Counted from the first letter of the stretch, positions 1 to 12,079 are shown. The stretch is DNA of 64,000 bases from Sulfuriroseicoccus oceanibius (GCF_010681825.2 NZ_CP066776.1:930001-994000), one strand, 5' to 3'. The notes: generated by a model not told the origin, from the sequence alone. Made by a program: numbers and translations.

Positions 1-1
1 G

Positions 2-1129
2 TTTGGGATCAAGCGCGGGCACAACAGCCGCCCCGAGGATCCGAACTACGATATCAAGCAGCTGGCGCTCAAGTGCGCGTCCGAGCGGATGTATCCGGAT
101 ATCTTGAACTACGACAAGACCGTGGAGGTGACGGGCTCGTTCAAGTTCCCAATGGGCTGCCGCAGTTTCCTCGGCGCGTATGAGTGCGATGGCGTGGAAC
201 AGCACGAGGGACGTAACAATCTGGGTGTGGTGAGTTTGAACCTGCCGCGTATCGCCATTGAGGCGCAGGGGAATGAGTCGCGTTTCTTCGAGTTGCTGGG
301 CGAGCGTCTGAAGTTGGCTCGCCGTGCGTTGGACACGCGGATTGCGCGTTTGCAAGGGGTGAAGGCGCGAGTGGCGCCGGTTTTGTACATGGAGGGTGCG
401 TGCGGTGTGCGGCTGAAGGCAGATGATCCGGTGTCGGACATCTTCAAGGATGGGCGTGCGTCGATCAGCCTGGGGTACATTGGATTGCACGAGACGATCA
501 ACGCGCTCTATCAGAACAAAGAGCACGTTTACAATTCAGCCGAACTGCGGGCCAAGGCGCTGGGTATCGTGAAGATGCTGAAGGGGGCGGTCGATGCGTG
601 GAAGGCGGAAACCGGATATGGCTACAGTTTGTACAGCACGCCGAGTGAGAACCTTTGCGATCGCTTCTGCCGCTTGGACTTGAAGCGTTTCGGCCAGATC
701 GAAGGAGTGACGGATAAGGGGTACTACACGAATAGCTTCCACTTGGATGTGGAGAAGAAAGTGAACCCATACGACAAGCTCGACTTCGAGATGTGTTATC
801 CGCCGGTGGCTAGTGGTGGGTTTATTTGTTACGGCGAGTACCCGAACATGAAGCGCAACATCGAGGCGCTTGAGGATGTGTGGGATTACAGCTACGACCG
901 TGTGCCGTACTACGGGACCAACACGCCGATCGATGAGTGCTACGAGTGTGGGTACACCGGCGAGTTCGACTGCAAGGCCAGTGGGTTCACTTGTCCGAAG
1001 TGTGGTAACAACGATCCGTCCAGGGTGTCGGTGACACGTCGGGTTTGTGGTTACCTCGGGAACCCGGATGCGCGTCCGTTCAACGCGGGCAAGCAGGAAG
1101 AGGTGAAGCGCCGCGTGAAGCACATGTAG
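2..1129 (+). CDS. nrdD: Anaerobic (class III) ribonucleoside-triphosphate reductase, C-terminal part
   Basis: The reading frame is open from the first bases, so the gene starts before the window and only about 375 C-terminal residues are present. NrdD reduces ribonucleoside triphosphates to deoxyribonucleotides under anoxia using a glycyl radical. The C-terminus has the family hallmarks: a zinc site made of two Cys pairs (C-Y-E-C near 938-949 and C-P-K-C near 991-1002), then the glycyl-radical loop R-V-C-G-Y-L-G, whose Cys codon is at 1046. Only the end of the protein can be checked. The neighbour nrdG follows on the same strand after about 127 bp and encodes the activase that installs the radical, which supports the call. 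Confidence 0.95.
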   Translation, partial: FGIKRGHNSRPEDPNYDIKQLALKCASERMYPDILNYDKTVEVTGSFKFPMGCRSFLGAYECDGVEQHEGRNNLGVVSLNLPRIAIEAQGNESRFFELLGERLKLARRALDTRIARLQGVKARVAPVLYMEGACGVRLKADDPVSDIFKDGRASISLGYIGLHETINALYQNKEHVYNSAELRAKALGIVKMLKGAVDAWKAETGYGYSLYSTPSENLCDRFCRLDLKRFGQIEGVTDKGYYTNSFHLDVEKKVNPYDKLDFEMCYPPVASGGFICYGEYPNMKRNIEALEDVWDYSYDRVPYYGTNTPIDECYECGYTGEFDCKASGFTCPKCGNNDPSRVSVTRRVCGYLGNPDARPFNAGKQEEVKRRVKHM

Positions 1130-1148
1130 GGCGGCGGATTTCGATGTG

Positions 1149-1182
1149 TTCAGACAGGATTCACATGATTGTTGTGATTTCA
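1149..1182. repeat. Short dispersed repeat (AGACAGGATT-type), copy 1
   Basis: The nrdD-nrdG spacer contains AGACAGGATTCACATGATT followed by a degenerate further repeat of the GATT motif. A near-identical string, AGACAGGATTTACATGATT, lies at about 29488-29506, immediately before the polysaccharide deacetylase gene. Two such matches in unrelated spacers indicate a dispersed repeat. From memory, related GACAGGATT-type strings occur in many environmental bacteria; that is recollection and not something shown here. Confidence 0.45.
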
Positions 1183-1256
1183 TCTGCGGGCCGTCGGAGT
1201 GGGTTCTTGCAGCCTCAGCGATCCCATGAAGCGGTTGAAATCTTCGCTTGGTTGAA

Positions 1257-1727
1257 ATGAACTACCATCGCTATATCGACGTGGATGTGGTCAATGGACC
1301 GGGCACCCGCTGCACGCTATATGTGGCGGGGTGCGAGCATCATTGCCCCGGGTGCTATAACGCATCGACGTGGCCATTGAACTCGGGGCATCCGTTTTGT
1401 GATGCGTTGGCGGATCAGATTGTGGCGGACTTGAACGACACGCGGATCCGTCGGCGTGGGTTGTCGCTGACGGGGGGCGATCCGTTGCATCCGGAGAATG
1501 TGCCGGAGGTGTTGAAGCTGGTGCGGAGGGTGCGTGCAGAGTGTCCGGGCAAGGATGTTTGGATGTGGACGGGATACACGTTTGAGGCGTTGACTTCGGC
1601 GCAGCGTGAGCTGGCTCAGATGGTGGATGTGCTGGTGGATGGTCGTTTTGTCCAGGAGCTGGCGGATCCTGAGTTGTTGTTCCGTGGGTCGTCTAACCAG
1701 CGGCTGATCGAGGTGGGGAAGGTGTGA
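1257..1727 (+). CDS. nrdG: Anaerobic ribonucleoside-triphosphate reductase activating protein (radical SAM)
   Basis: This 156-residue radical SAM enzyme cleaves S-adenosylmethionine to generate the glycyl radical on NrdD. The [4Fe-4S] ligands are the C-x3-C-x2-C motif C26-E-H-H-C30-P-G-C33, followed by a G-G-D-P SAM-binding motif (S-L-T-G-G-D-P). The ATG at 1257 gives an N-terminus M-N-Y-H-R-Y that matches the enterobacterial NrdG start closely. An in-frame TTG at 1248 would add only three residues and is less likely. It lies downstream of nrdD on the same strand and is almost certainly co-expressed with it. Length is typical for the family. Confidence 0.95.
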   Translation: MNYHRYIDVDVVNGPGTRCTLYVAGCEHHCPGCYNASTWPLNSGHPFCDALADQIVADLNDTRIRRRGLSLTGGDPLHPENVPEVLKLVRRVRAECPGKDVWMWTGYTFEALTSAQRELAQMVDVLVDGRFVQELADPELLFRGSSNQRLIEVGKV

Positions 1728-1766
1728 GGTTGGGGGCGCGGTTAGAGGTGTGGCGGGGCTGAGAGT

Positions 1767-2215
1767 CAACGACAGGAGTGTCGTTGGTCCATCGGGGAAT
1801 GGTGGAGTGACGGGCTGTGATGGAGTGACCACACTCCTGTGGTCGAGGAGAGGCGAGTGAGGACGGAGTGATCTTGGACATACGGAGCTGTCGGGCAACG
1901 ACAGGAGTGTCGTTGGTCCATCGGGGAATTGTGGAGTGACGGGCTGCGATGGAGCCACCACACTCCTGTGGTCGAGGAGAGGCGAGTGAGGACGGAGTGA
2001 TCTTGGACATACGGAGCTGTTGGGCAACGACAGAAGTGTCGTTGGTCCATCGGGGAATGGTGGAGTGACGGGCTGCGATGGAGTGACCACACTCCTGTGG
2101 TCGAGGAGAGGCGAGTGAGGACGGAGTGATCTTGGACATGCGGAGCTGTCGGGCAACGACAGGAGTGCCGTTGGTCCAGCGGGGAATGGTGGGGTGACGG
2201 GCTGCGATGGAGCAG
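1767..2215. repeat. 129-bp tandem repeat array, three full units plus a partial fourth
   Basis: Units begin at 1767, 1896, 2025 and 2154, an exact 129-bp period with few substitutions; the fourth is cut after about 60 bp. Each full unit carries two perfect or near-perfect hairpins. The first is CAACGACA-GGAG-TGTCGTTG (for example 1896-1915). The second is GACCACA-CTCC-TGTGGTC (for example 1827-1844). The two loops, GGAG and CTCC, are complementary, and with the flanking ACA/TGT the complementarity covers 10 nt. All three minus-strand frames stay open across the array because the period is a multiple of three, but no credible protein is encoded. The whole 1728-2285 gap between nrdG and the SGNH hydrolase holds nothing else recognisable. 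Confidence 0.9.
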
Positions 2216-2285
2216 GGGTACTCTGCTGAGGCGTGAGGTGGACGCTGTCGCTTCGCGCTTGCTTTGTCGGGCGGATTGGCGCGTG

Positions 2286-3083
2286 ATGCTGGGCATGCAT
2301 TGGATTGCGACAGTTGTGGTCGGCGTGTTGCTGATGGTTGGAACGGTGGTAGCAGGTCCGGCGGAGGACGTGCGTGCGCGGGTGAAGCAGGAGGGTGCTG
2401 GGTTGAAGGTGTTGTTTGTCGGCAATAGCTACAGCTTTGAGGTTCCGAAGGCGTTCGCCAGGGTAGCCAAACGAGAGGGGCATGGGCTGGAGGTGAGTCA
2501 GGTGACCAAGGGTGGGCAGCGGTTGAGCGGCCATGCGGCGGATGAGAATCTGAAGCAGCAGATTGCGGAGGGCGGATGGGATGTGGTGGTGCTGCAGGAA
2601 CAAAGCCAACTGCCTTCGTTTCCGGCGGGGCAGGTGGATGCCCAGTGCGTGCCGGCGGTGCGGCAATTGGTGGCGACGATCCGCGATGCAGGGGCGGTGC
2701 CGGTTTTGTTCCAGACCTGGGGGCGGCGGGATGGAGACCGCCAGAACCGGGGCGATGATGATTTTCTCAAGATGAACCAACGTCTGGCCGCGGGGTATGC
2801 CCGCATGGCGGCATCGGTGGACCCGGCGCTTTACGTCGTGCCGGTTGGCGATGCGTGGGCTGCGGTGATGGCGGGTGGCAATGGCGGCGCACTCTATCAG
2901 CGGGATGGGAGCCATCCGTCCATGGCGGGTGTGGAGTTGGCGGCTGCGACCATTTATGCCGCGCTCTATTATGACAAACCGGAGGCGGGATCGCTTTCGC
3001 AGACCGAGGGTGTGGACCGGCAACGTTTGATTGACGCGGTAAGCCAGGCCATGCGCCAACAGGGGCAGGCCGCCAAGCAGTGA
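2286..3083 (+). CDS. Secreted SGNH/GDSL-type hydrolase (DUF4886-like)
   Basis: This 265-residue protein has an N-terminal hydrophobic signal peptide (about residues 5-23), so it is probably exported. Block I is V-G-N-S-Y-S with the likely nucleophile Ser48. A Q-E-Q-S segment sits in the middle. The C-terminal D-G-S-H-P-S block supplies Asp207 and His210. This arrangement is that of SGNH esterases and lipases of the DUF4886 type, which often act on acylated carbohydrates; the substrate here is unknown. I prefer the ATG at 2286 because it places the signal peptide at the N-terminus. A GTG at 2238 lies in frame upstream. The LysR gene follows after 6 bp on the same strand. Confidence 0.8.
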   Translation: MLGMHWIATVVVGVLLMVGTVVAGPAEDVRARVKQEGAGLKVLFVGNSYSFEVPKAFARVAKREGHGLEVSQVTKGGQRLSGHAADENLKQQIAEGGWDVVVLQEQSQLPSFPAGQVDAQCVPAVRQLVATIRDAGAVPVLFQTWGRRDGDRQNRGDDDFLKMNQRLAAGYARMAASVDPALYVVPVGDAWAAVMAGGNGGALYQRDGSHPSMAGVELAAATIYAALYYDKPEAGSLSQTEGVDRQRLIDAVSQAMRQQGQAAKQ

Positions 3084-3089
3084 TTTGAT

Positions 3090-3962
3090 ATGGAACTACG
3101 ACAACTCCAGTACTTCGTGGCGGTGGCCGAACTCGGCGGCATCTCCGCGGCAGCGCGTCAGGCTAACATTACGCAACCCGCATTGAGCCGGCAGATCAAG
3201 GCGCTCGAGGATGAGTTGGGTGTGGCGTTGCTCGAGCGCGGTGCACGGTCGATTTCGCTCACGGCAGCTGGTGAGTTGATGGCGGACGAGGCGAAGCGGA
3301 TTCTGAATGCGTGCGAGTCGTTGGCGTACCGGGTTCAGGTAGCGGGGCGCCAGGTTTGTTTGCGGGTGGGGTATGCGCCTTCGTTGGCGGCGCCTTATCT
3401 TGGGCCGGCGTTGGAGAAGTTCCAGCAACTGCATCCGCATGCGCGCTTTACGTTGTCGGACCTTTCGAGTGCGGAGATGCGGGACCGTTTGATTGCCGGC
3501 GATCTGGACGTGATTATTTCCGTGCCCTCTGATCTGAAGGATGCCGAGGTGGCGTGGACCAAGCTCGACGAGCCTGAGTGGGCGGTCGCGGTGCCGGTTG
3601 GTCATGCGTTGGCGAAGGTCGGCGCGGTGAAGCCTGAGGATTTGTCCGGTGAGCGTGTGTTGATGTTCGACCGCCACGAGTACCCCGAGTATTGGGATTC
3701 GGTGAGCGGTTATTTCCGCAAGCATGGGATTAACGCGAAGGTCGCTGGTGAGTTCGACAGCGTGACCAGTCTGGGCGCGGCATTAGAGGCGGGGCTTGGG
3801 TTGGCGTTGATTGCCAAGGCCAGCCGGATCGGTGAAAGCGATCGGGTGAAAGTGGTGAGCGTATCACCGGCACCGAGTGGGATTTGCACGGCGGTCGGGG
3901 TTTCTGCGAAGCGCGAGCTTGCCGACGCGGTGCGCGAGTTTGTGAAGCTCTTGGGGAGTTAG
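3090..3962 (+). CDS. LysR-family transcriptional regulator
   Basis: At 290 residues this has normal LysR length. Residues 1-60 form the winged helix-turn-helix with the typical A-L-S-R-Q-I-K-A-L-E-D-E-L-G signature. Residues about 90-290 form the periplasmic-binding-protein-like effector domain. It starts 6 bp after the SGNH hydrolase stop codon, so the two may be cotranscribed, which is less usual than the divergent arrangement common for LysR regulators. The effector and the regulated genes cannot be read from sequence. No regulated operon is obvious next to it, since metH downstream is convergent. Confidence 0.93.
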   Translation: MELRQLQYFVAVAELGGISAAARQANITQPALSRQIKALEDELGVALLERGARSISLTAAGELMADEAKRILNACESLAYRVQVAGRQVCLRVGYAPSLAAPYLGPALEKFQQLHPHARFTLSDLSSAEMRDRLIAGDLDVIISVPSDLKDAEVAWTKLDEPEWAVAVPVGHALAKVGAVKPEDLSGERVLMFDRHEYPEYWDSVSGYFRKHGINAKVAGEFDSVTSLGAALEAGLGLALIAKASRIGESDRVKVVSVSPAPSGICTAVGVSAKRELADAVREFVKLLGS

Positions 3963-3970
3963 GGGTGTGG

Positions 3971-4060
3971 TAAACCGTCCCTGCGGGACGCGAATCGGTT
4001 CGCGTCATTCCCCGGAGGTTGAAACCTCCGGCCAACTAGTAACGCGTCGCTGCACGACGG
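3971..4060 (+). repeat. Compound hairpin repeat, family A, copy 1
   Basis: This copy is between convergent lysR and metH. It contains three stem-loops: CGTCCC-TGC-GGGACG (3976-3990), CCGGAGGTT-GA-AACCTCCGG (4012-4031), and CGTCG-CTGCA-CGACG near 4046-4060. The same ordered set of hairpins occurs at 8814-8896, 34670-34761, 34897-34995 and 39007-39153. It lies where two genes converge and could act as a bidirectional end-of-transcript structure, but no T-tract is present. Confidence 0.85.
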
Positions 4061-4148
4061 GGCGCAGGCAACGCGAGCTATCCCATACTGCCTTGATGTG
4101 TGAGTTGGTGGCCCGATCGGTGGCGCTAATGCGGACGATTGGGCGCTG

Positions 4149-8006
<3,858 letters not shown>

Positions 8007-8091
8007 GGGGCAGTGTAGCGGCGGGTGTTGGATCTGCAACAATGAATCTACGCATCGTGATATGTTGATGGGACGGGTTGTTTTAGGTGAG

Positions 8092-8143
8092 CGGGAGCCA
8101 CTCTCATAGGTCTTAGAGGTCCTATAGGACTTATGGGAGTGGC
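8092..8143. repeat. Imperfect inverted repeat in the metH-maf divergent spacer
   Basis: GCCACTCTCATA at the left pairs with TATGGGAGTGGC at the right (one G-T position), enclosing a smaller palindrome GTCCTATAGGAC. The spacer separates divergent promoters, so the hairpin cannot be a normal terminator. CTATAGG-rich palindromes of this kind are, from memory, common repeats in several phyla. It might bind a regulator, or be a repeat insertion; nothing here decides. Confidence 0.6.
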
Positions 8144-8196
8144 GCCTCTGGTGGCCAATGATTGATCGACCGCCAATCTGCGCGATGGTGGGAGGG

Positions 8197-8778
8197 ATGA
8201 GCGAAAACGAAGCACAGCGAATGATTTTGGCGTCGGGGTCACCGCGTCGGCGGGAGATGATGGCCGAAGCGGGAGTGGACTTTGAGGTGGTGCCCTCTGA
8301 CGCGGATGAGTTGCACGACGACTCGATGGATTTGTTCGCGCTGTGCGAGGTGAATGCGGAACTCAAGGCCAAGGTGGTGGCGGAGCGTCATCCGGGGCGG
8401 TTGGTCATTGGTTCGGACACGTTGGTTGCGATCGACGGCGTGAAGCTCGCCAAGCCGGCGGACATGGAGGAAGCGCGGCGGATGTTGTGGCGTCTCTCCG
8501 GGCGGACGCACGAGGTGTGCTCGGCGGTGGCGCTGGTGCGAACCGGTGAGCGTCCGGTCAGCGAGACGTTTCATGTCATCAGCAAAGTCACGTTCAAAGA
8601 GCTGAGCGATGAGGTGATCGACGCGTATTACCGCGAGGTCGATCCGTTGGACAAGGCGGGGGCGTATGCGGTGCAGCAATGCCGCGAGTTGATCATTGAA
8701 AAGATCGACGGGGATTATCACACGATTGTGGGCATGCCGGTGGCGGAGACCTTGGAGCGGGCCAAGCTGTTGTTGTGA
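8197..8778 (+). CDS. maf: Maf family nucleoside triphosphate pyrophosphatase
   Basis: This is about 193 residues, typical for Maf (YhdE/YceF) house-cleaning pyrophosphatases that hydrolyse dTTP/UTP or modified nucleotides to the monophosphate. The N-terminal motif A-S-G-S-P-R-R (residues 12-18) and the downstream D-K-A-G-A-Y-A-V-Q motif are diagnostic. The ATG at 8197 follows a GGGAGG stretch, though the spacing is very short. ATGs at 8185 and 8158 are in frame, so the start is uncertain by up to 13 residues. The gene is divergent from metH. Substrate choice between the YhdE and YceF types cannot be fixed by eye, although the overall pattern leans to YhdE. Confidence 0.93.
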   Translation: MSENEAQRMILASGSPRRREMMAEAGVDFEVVPSDADELHDDSMDLFALCEVNAELKAKVVAERHPGRLVIGSDTLVAIDGVKLAKPADMEEARRMLWRLSGRTHEVCSAVALVRTGERPVSETFHVISKVTFKELSDEVIDAYYREVDPLDKAGAYAVQQCRELIIEKIDGDYHTIVGMPVAETLERAKLLL

Positions 8779-8813
8779 GAGGGGGCGTGGATGCTGATGA
8801 TAGGCACCCCCGG

Positions 8814-8896
8814 GTAAGCCGTCCCTTCGGGACGAGATCGGTTTGAGGTTGTGGACCGGGGGTTGAAACCTCCGGCTAGCCGGTAAGTGGTCGCAT
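8814..8896 (+). repeat. Compound hairpin repeat, family A, copy 2
   Basis: This copy is downstream of maf. It has CGTCCC-TTC-GGGACG (8820-8834), then a GGGGGTTGAAACCTCC version of the central hairpin (8856-8875, one mismatch), then CCGGCTAGCCGGTAAG and a decayed GTCGC arm. It is a weaker copy than those at 34.7 and 39.0 kb. Confidence 0.75.
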
Positions 8897-9305
8897 CGGG
8901 ACCAGGGTCGGCGGCGCATTTTGTGGGGACTGTGTGGTCGGACGTGACCCACAGGAGACACGAAGAGCACCATAGAGGGAAAGGTGCTCGCTGTGCTCGG
9001 ATGGGATGGGTGGCCGGGTGCAATCTGGCGGTCCGGTGGGGCTCTGCGTGGTGGCGATGTGGTTCGGTTATTAGAGCTCTTAAGGAATTTTCATAGGAAG
9101 GGAAGTGCAACAAAGCCCGGGGGGAAGGAGTTTGAGGTGACGTCAGCCAGGGAATCGGTGTAGTCCGGTATGCGGTCGAGCGGTTGGTTCTGGATTGTTG
9201 GGGGCGTTGCCCCATGGCTGTGGTGCTGGCTCTGTTTGGGATGATTGTTTGAGGGGCTCGACAAAGGCTGGCGTGGAGAGCGGATTTGCTTATGCTTTGC
9301 GGCCA
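8897..9305. other. Non-coding spacer between maf and ydbH
   Basis: No credible gene is seen. At about 8945-8998 there is CACAGGAGACACGAAGAGCAC followed by a partial reverse-complement echo (GGTGCTCGCTGTGCTC). This resembles a decayed short inverted repeat of the ACACGAAGAGCAC type that I recall from many environmental genomes. The rest shows no recognisable structure. The ydbH promoter presumably lies here, but no convincing -35/-10 pair was identified. Confidence 0.4.
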
Positions 9306-11456
9306 ATGGGTGAGAAGGATATGCGACCGAAGAAGCGGCTGTGGCTGCGATTGACCTGGCTGACGATTGGGTTGTTGCTGGGCTTGGTGGTTTTTGTGTC
9401 GGTTGGTTTGCCGCGGATGATCGAGCGTAGGTTGACGAATGCGTTGCGGGCTGCCGGAGTGGACGATGTGGAAATGCGTGTGCGGTCGGTTGGGTTCGAT
9501 CGGTTGGTGATCGATGAGGTGGAGCTGGGTGCGGACGGATGGTCGGCGCGGGCGGACAAAGTGACTGCGGGGTATTCGTGGCGGGATCTGCGGGAATCGC
9601 AGCTCAAGGAGCTGTGGATCGACGGGCTGGAGGTGGATGTGTTTTTACCGTCGGGTGCGGGTGAGTCCGGTTGGGAGACCGATGCAAGAGATCCTGCCGC
9701 GGGGGAGGTTGCGGATGACGGTTCGGCGGACTTTGGTTGGGTGCATTCCGCGCGCGACGGGATCGGTCGTTTGGGGGAAGTCGACGCCAATGGGGCCGTG
9801 GTGACGATTCATCGCGACGGGGAGTCGGTGGCCAGGGATTTTGATTTCCGCGCGCGGTGTCATCCGTTCGAGAGTATGGCGTACTTCAATTCGCTTGAAT
9901 TTGAGGGGAGGTTCTTTATTCAGAATTCGGATCCTACGGCAGTCGGAACCCACATGAACCTTGTCTTGCAGCTTGAGGATATGGGCTCGGTGTTGGGGTT
10001 GGCTGATGTAGTTTTCGGGGCTGAGTTCACTCTCCCGGATAATCTCTCCGTGGGCGATCGCGGGTTGGTTTGGATGGACAGTGAGGTGAAGGCTGAGGTG
10101 ATCGAGTATGGTAGAGTCGGAGGGGGCTTTGAGGATGTGATCTATGACAATGGAGTGGTTCGCGTGGGAGCGGATCGACTGCGTTGGAGTTGGGGGGCGA
10201 TTGAGTCTGGATGTCCGTTGGAGTTTGATTTCGGGGTAAAGCAATTCGAGCTGTCTGGAGAGGGCGGCGTGGTGCTGGGAATGGTGAGTGGTAGCGATCC
10301 AAGGGTGAATGGCGAAGTGCGCTTCGGAGCCGACGGAACTGAGGTGGTCATCGCAGTGAAGGATCTGGCTCTCGCGGGCGAGGAGAATGGGGTTGCCTAT
10401 CAATTGGATGATATCGACTTGAATGGGGAGATGCGCGGCGTGCAGTTGAAGGTGAACGGTGCGCTGAGCCTCGGCGGGAACCGGCTGCCGTTGACTTACC
10501 AACATGCCTATCAATCCTATGGGGACGCGTGGGAGCTGGCTGGGTGGGCTGGGGTTGCGGAATGTGAGCTTACCGAGCCGGTCGATACGTTGGGTGTGGT
10601 GCTGAAGGAATTGGCGGGCTCCGCGTTTTCGGGTGGGATTGGTGGGAGTATGGAGTTTGCGTCGGCGCATGACCGGGCGTTCGATGGGGCTTTGGAAGTG
10701 GCGGTGAAAAAGGGAGAGCTTGGGTTGGCGGACGGCCCGGTCTTTCATGGGATCGATGGGACGATCGCTCTGCCGTCGCTTGCGTCGGGGGCGACGGATG
10801 GGTTTCAGCAGGTATCGGTCGAATCGGTCGATGCGTGGGACGTTGAGCTGGTGGAACTGGTGGGCGAATACCAACTGCTTGCCGACGGTGGGGTGAAGCT
10901 GCGTGGGGTGTCGGCTGGGTTTCTTGGTGGACGGGTTGCGGTGGATCCGTTCACGATGCCCGGTGGCGATGAGGACTATGGGTTCACGCTGCGCTTGAAG
11001 AATTTGGACGTGGCTCAGGTGGCCGGATTGTTTCCCGAGTTCAATGGAACGGTGAGCGGCCGGCTCGACGGCGTGCTGCCGATTCAGAACCGCAACGGGC
11101 TTTTTTGGCCGCAGCGGGGGAGTCTGACTTTGACCAAGGGGACCAAAGGGAGGCTGAGGTACGATGCGCAAGGCGCGTTCAGCGCGGGGCTGGATCCGCG
11201 CAGCGACGATTACAAGAAGATGAAGATGGTCGAGGATTCGCTGGAGAACCTCGAGCTCAAGGTGTTGTCGTTGCGCTTGTTTGATCCTGACGATGAAGGC
11301 AAGGCGGTGGTGGTGCGGATCGAAGGTGAGTCGCCGGACGTGCGCGAGGCACCGCCGATTATTCTGAACGTGAATGGGTTCATGCCCGAGGACGAGGTGC
11401 TGGGGTATTTTGATTTATTGTTCCGGCACCGGGATAAATTGAATTTTGGGCTGTGA
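9306..11456 (+). CDS. ydbH: YdbH-like inter-membrane phospholipid transport protein (AsmA-like)
   Basis: This 716-residue protein has a single N-terminal membrane helix (about residues 18-38) followed by a long periplasmic region rich in beta-strand, as in AsmA-like and YdbH proteins. The C-terminal G-R-L-D-G and L-P-I-Q-N-R-N-G segments resemble those of YdbH. Identity rests chiefly on context: the next two genes are a YnbE-like lipoprotein and a YdbL (DUF1318) protein, the same order as enterobacterial ydbH-ynbE-ydbL. In E. coli YdbH pairs with the lipoprotein YnbE to bridge the inner and outer membranes for phospholipid movement. Start candidates are ATG 9306 and ATG 9321; both keep the membrane helix. 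Confidence 0.8.
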   Translation: MGEKDMRPKKRLWLRLTWLTIGLLLGLVVFVSVGLPRMIERRLTNALRAAGVDDVEMRVRSVGFDRLVIDEVELGADGWSARADKVTAGYSWRDLRESQLKELWIDGLEVDVFLPSGAGESGWETDARDPAAGEVADDGSADFGWVHSARDGIGRLGEVDANGAVVTIHRDGESVARDFDFRARCHPFESMAYFNSLEFEGRFFIQNSDPTAVGTHMNLVLQLEDMGSVLGLADVVFGAEFTLPDNLSVGDRGLVWMDSEVKAEVIEYGRVGGGFEDVIYDNGVVRVGADRLRWSWGAIESGCPLEFDFGVKQFELSGEGGVVLGMVSGSDPRVNGEVRFGADGTEVVIAVKDLALAGEENGVAYQLDDIDLNGEMRGVQLKVNGALSLGGNRLPLTYQHAYQSYGDAWELAGWAGVAECELTEPVDTLGVVLKELAGSAFSGGIGGSMEFASAHDRAFDGALEVAVKKGELGLADGPVFHGIDGTIALPSLASGATDGFQQVSVESVDAWDVELVELVGEYQLLADGGVKLRGVSAGFLGGRVAVDPFTMPGGDEDYGFTLRLKNLDVAQVAGLFPEFNGTVSGRLDGVLPIQNRNGLFWPQRGSLTLTKGTKGRLRYDAQGAFSAGLDPRSDDYKKMKMVEDSLENLELKVLSLRLFDPDDEGKAVVVRIEGESPDVREAPPIILNVNGFMPEDEVLGYFDLLFRHRDKLNFGL

Positions 11457-11498
11457 TGCCGCGTCAGTGGCGCGTAGTTTTCGCACTCAGACTGTCTT

Positions 11499-11696
11499 AT
11501 GAAACCGACTCATCTCGTTCAATGGATTGCCGCTCTCGTGTTGTTACCTGGAGCGGTTTCGTGTGCCTCGGTGAAGGTCGAGCCGATCGAAGTGAAGCCG
11601 ATTGAGATCAACGTGAACGTGCGGATGACGGTGGAGCGGGAGTTGGACGACTTCTTCAGCGATCTCGACGAACAGGAAGCCGAAATTGTGAACTGA
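11499..11696 (+). CDS. ynbE: YnbE-like outer-membrane lipoprotein
   Basis: This 65-residue protein has a signal peptide ending in A-V-S-C, a somewhat weak lipobox with Cys22 as lipid anchor. A short mature domain follows, with the repeating pattern V-E-P-I-E-V-K-P-I-E-I-N-V-N-V. E. coli YnbE has a similar P-I-x-I-N-M-N-V core, which forms beta-strands stacking onto YdbH. It starts 42 bp after ydbH and stops 2 bp before ydbL, so the three form one operon. Family assignment from sequence pattern and gene order is strong for such a small protein. Confidence 0.85.
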   Translation: MKPTHLVQWIAALVLLPGAVSCASVKVEPIEVKPIEINVNVRMTVERELDDFFSDLDEQEAEIVN

Positions 11697-11698
11697 CC

Positions 11699-12079
11699 AT
11701 GAAACGATCGATTACAACAATGTTGGCCGTGGTGGCGATGACGGTGGCCGTGGCTCCGTCGGTGCGGGCGGAGAACCTTGGCACGGTGAAATCCCGGATG
11801 GAGCAGCGTCTTGCCGATGTGGTTTCGCTGAAGCAACGCGGTGCCGTGGGTGAGGACAACCGTGGCTACCTGAGCGTGCGTGGCCAGGTGAGTGCGGCGG
11901 AGAATGCGCTGGTTCAGGCGGAGAATGCGGACCGCAAGATGGTTTATGCCGCGATTGCGAAGAAGACGAATGCGAGTGTCGAGAGTGTGGGCGCGAAGCG
12001 TGCGGCGCAGGTGCGCAAGGCCGCTCCGAAGGGGACGTGGGTGCAGAAGCCTGATGGGAAATGGGTGGAAGTGTCCTAG
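11699..12079 (+). CDS. ydbL: YdbL family (DUF1318) periplasmic protein
   Basis: This 126-residue protein has a cleavable signal peptide (about residues 1-24, ending near V-R-A). The mature part includes L-A-D-V-V-S-L-K-Q-R-G-A-V-G-E-D-N-R-G-Y-L, which corresponds to the conserved E-x-G-x-V-G-E-x-x-x-G-Y-L core of DUF1318/YdbL. In enterobacteria YdbL modulates the YdbH-YnbE bridge. The start codon is 2 bp after the ynbE stop, implying translational coupling. No terminator is visible directly after it; the 170 bp to trkA shows no other gene. Confidence 0.88.
   Translation: MKRSITTMLAVVAMTVAVAPSVRAENLGTVKSRMEQRLADVVSLKQRGAVGEDNRGYLSVRGQVSAAENALVQAENADRKMVYAAIAKKTNASVESVGAKRAAQVRKAAPKGTWVQKPDGKWVEVS

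Noticed and set aside
1767-2215. CRISPR array
   Set aside because: The units are contiguous 129-bp repeats without unique spacers, and no cas genes are present.
1317-3059. A 580-codon minus-strand open frame across nrdG, the tandem repeat and the SGNH gene
   Set aside because: It is antisense to two well-supported genes and stays open through the repeat only because the 129-bp period is a multiple of three; all three minus frames do the same. Composition is not protein-like.
8007-8196. Cobalamin or SAM/SAH riboswitch before metH
   Set aside because: No B12-box or SAM/SAH core motif is visible; the only structure is the CTATAGG palindrome.
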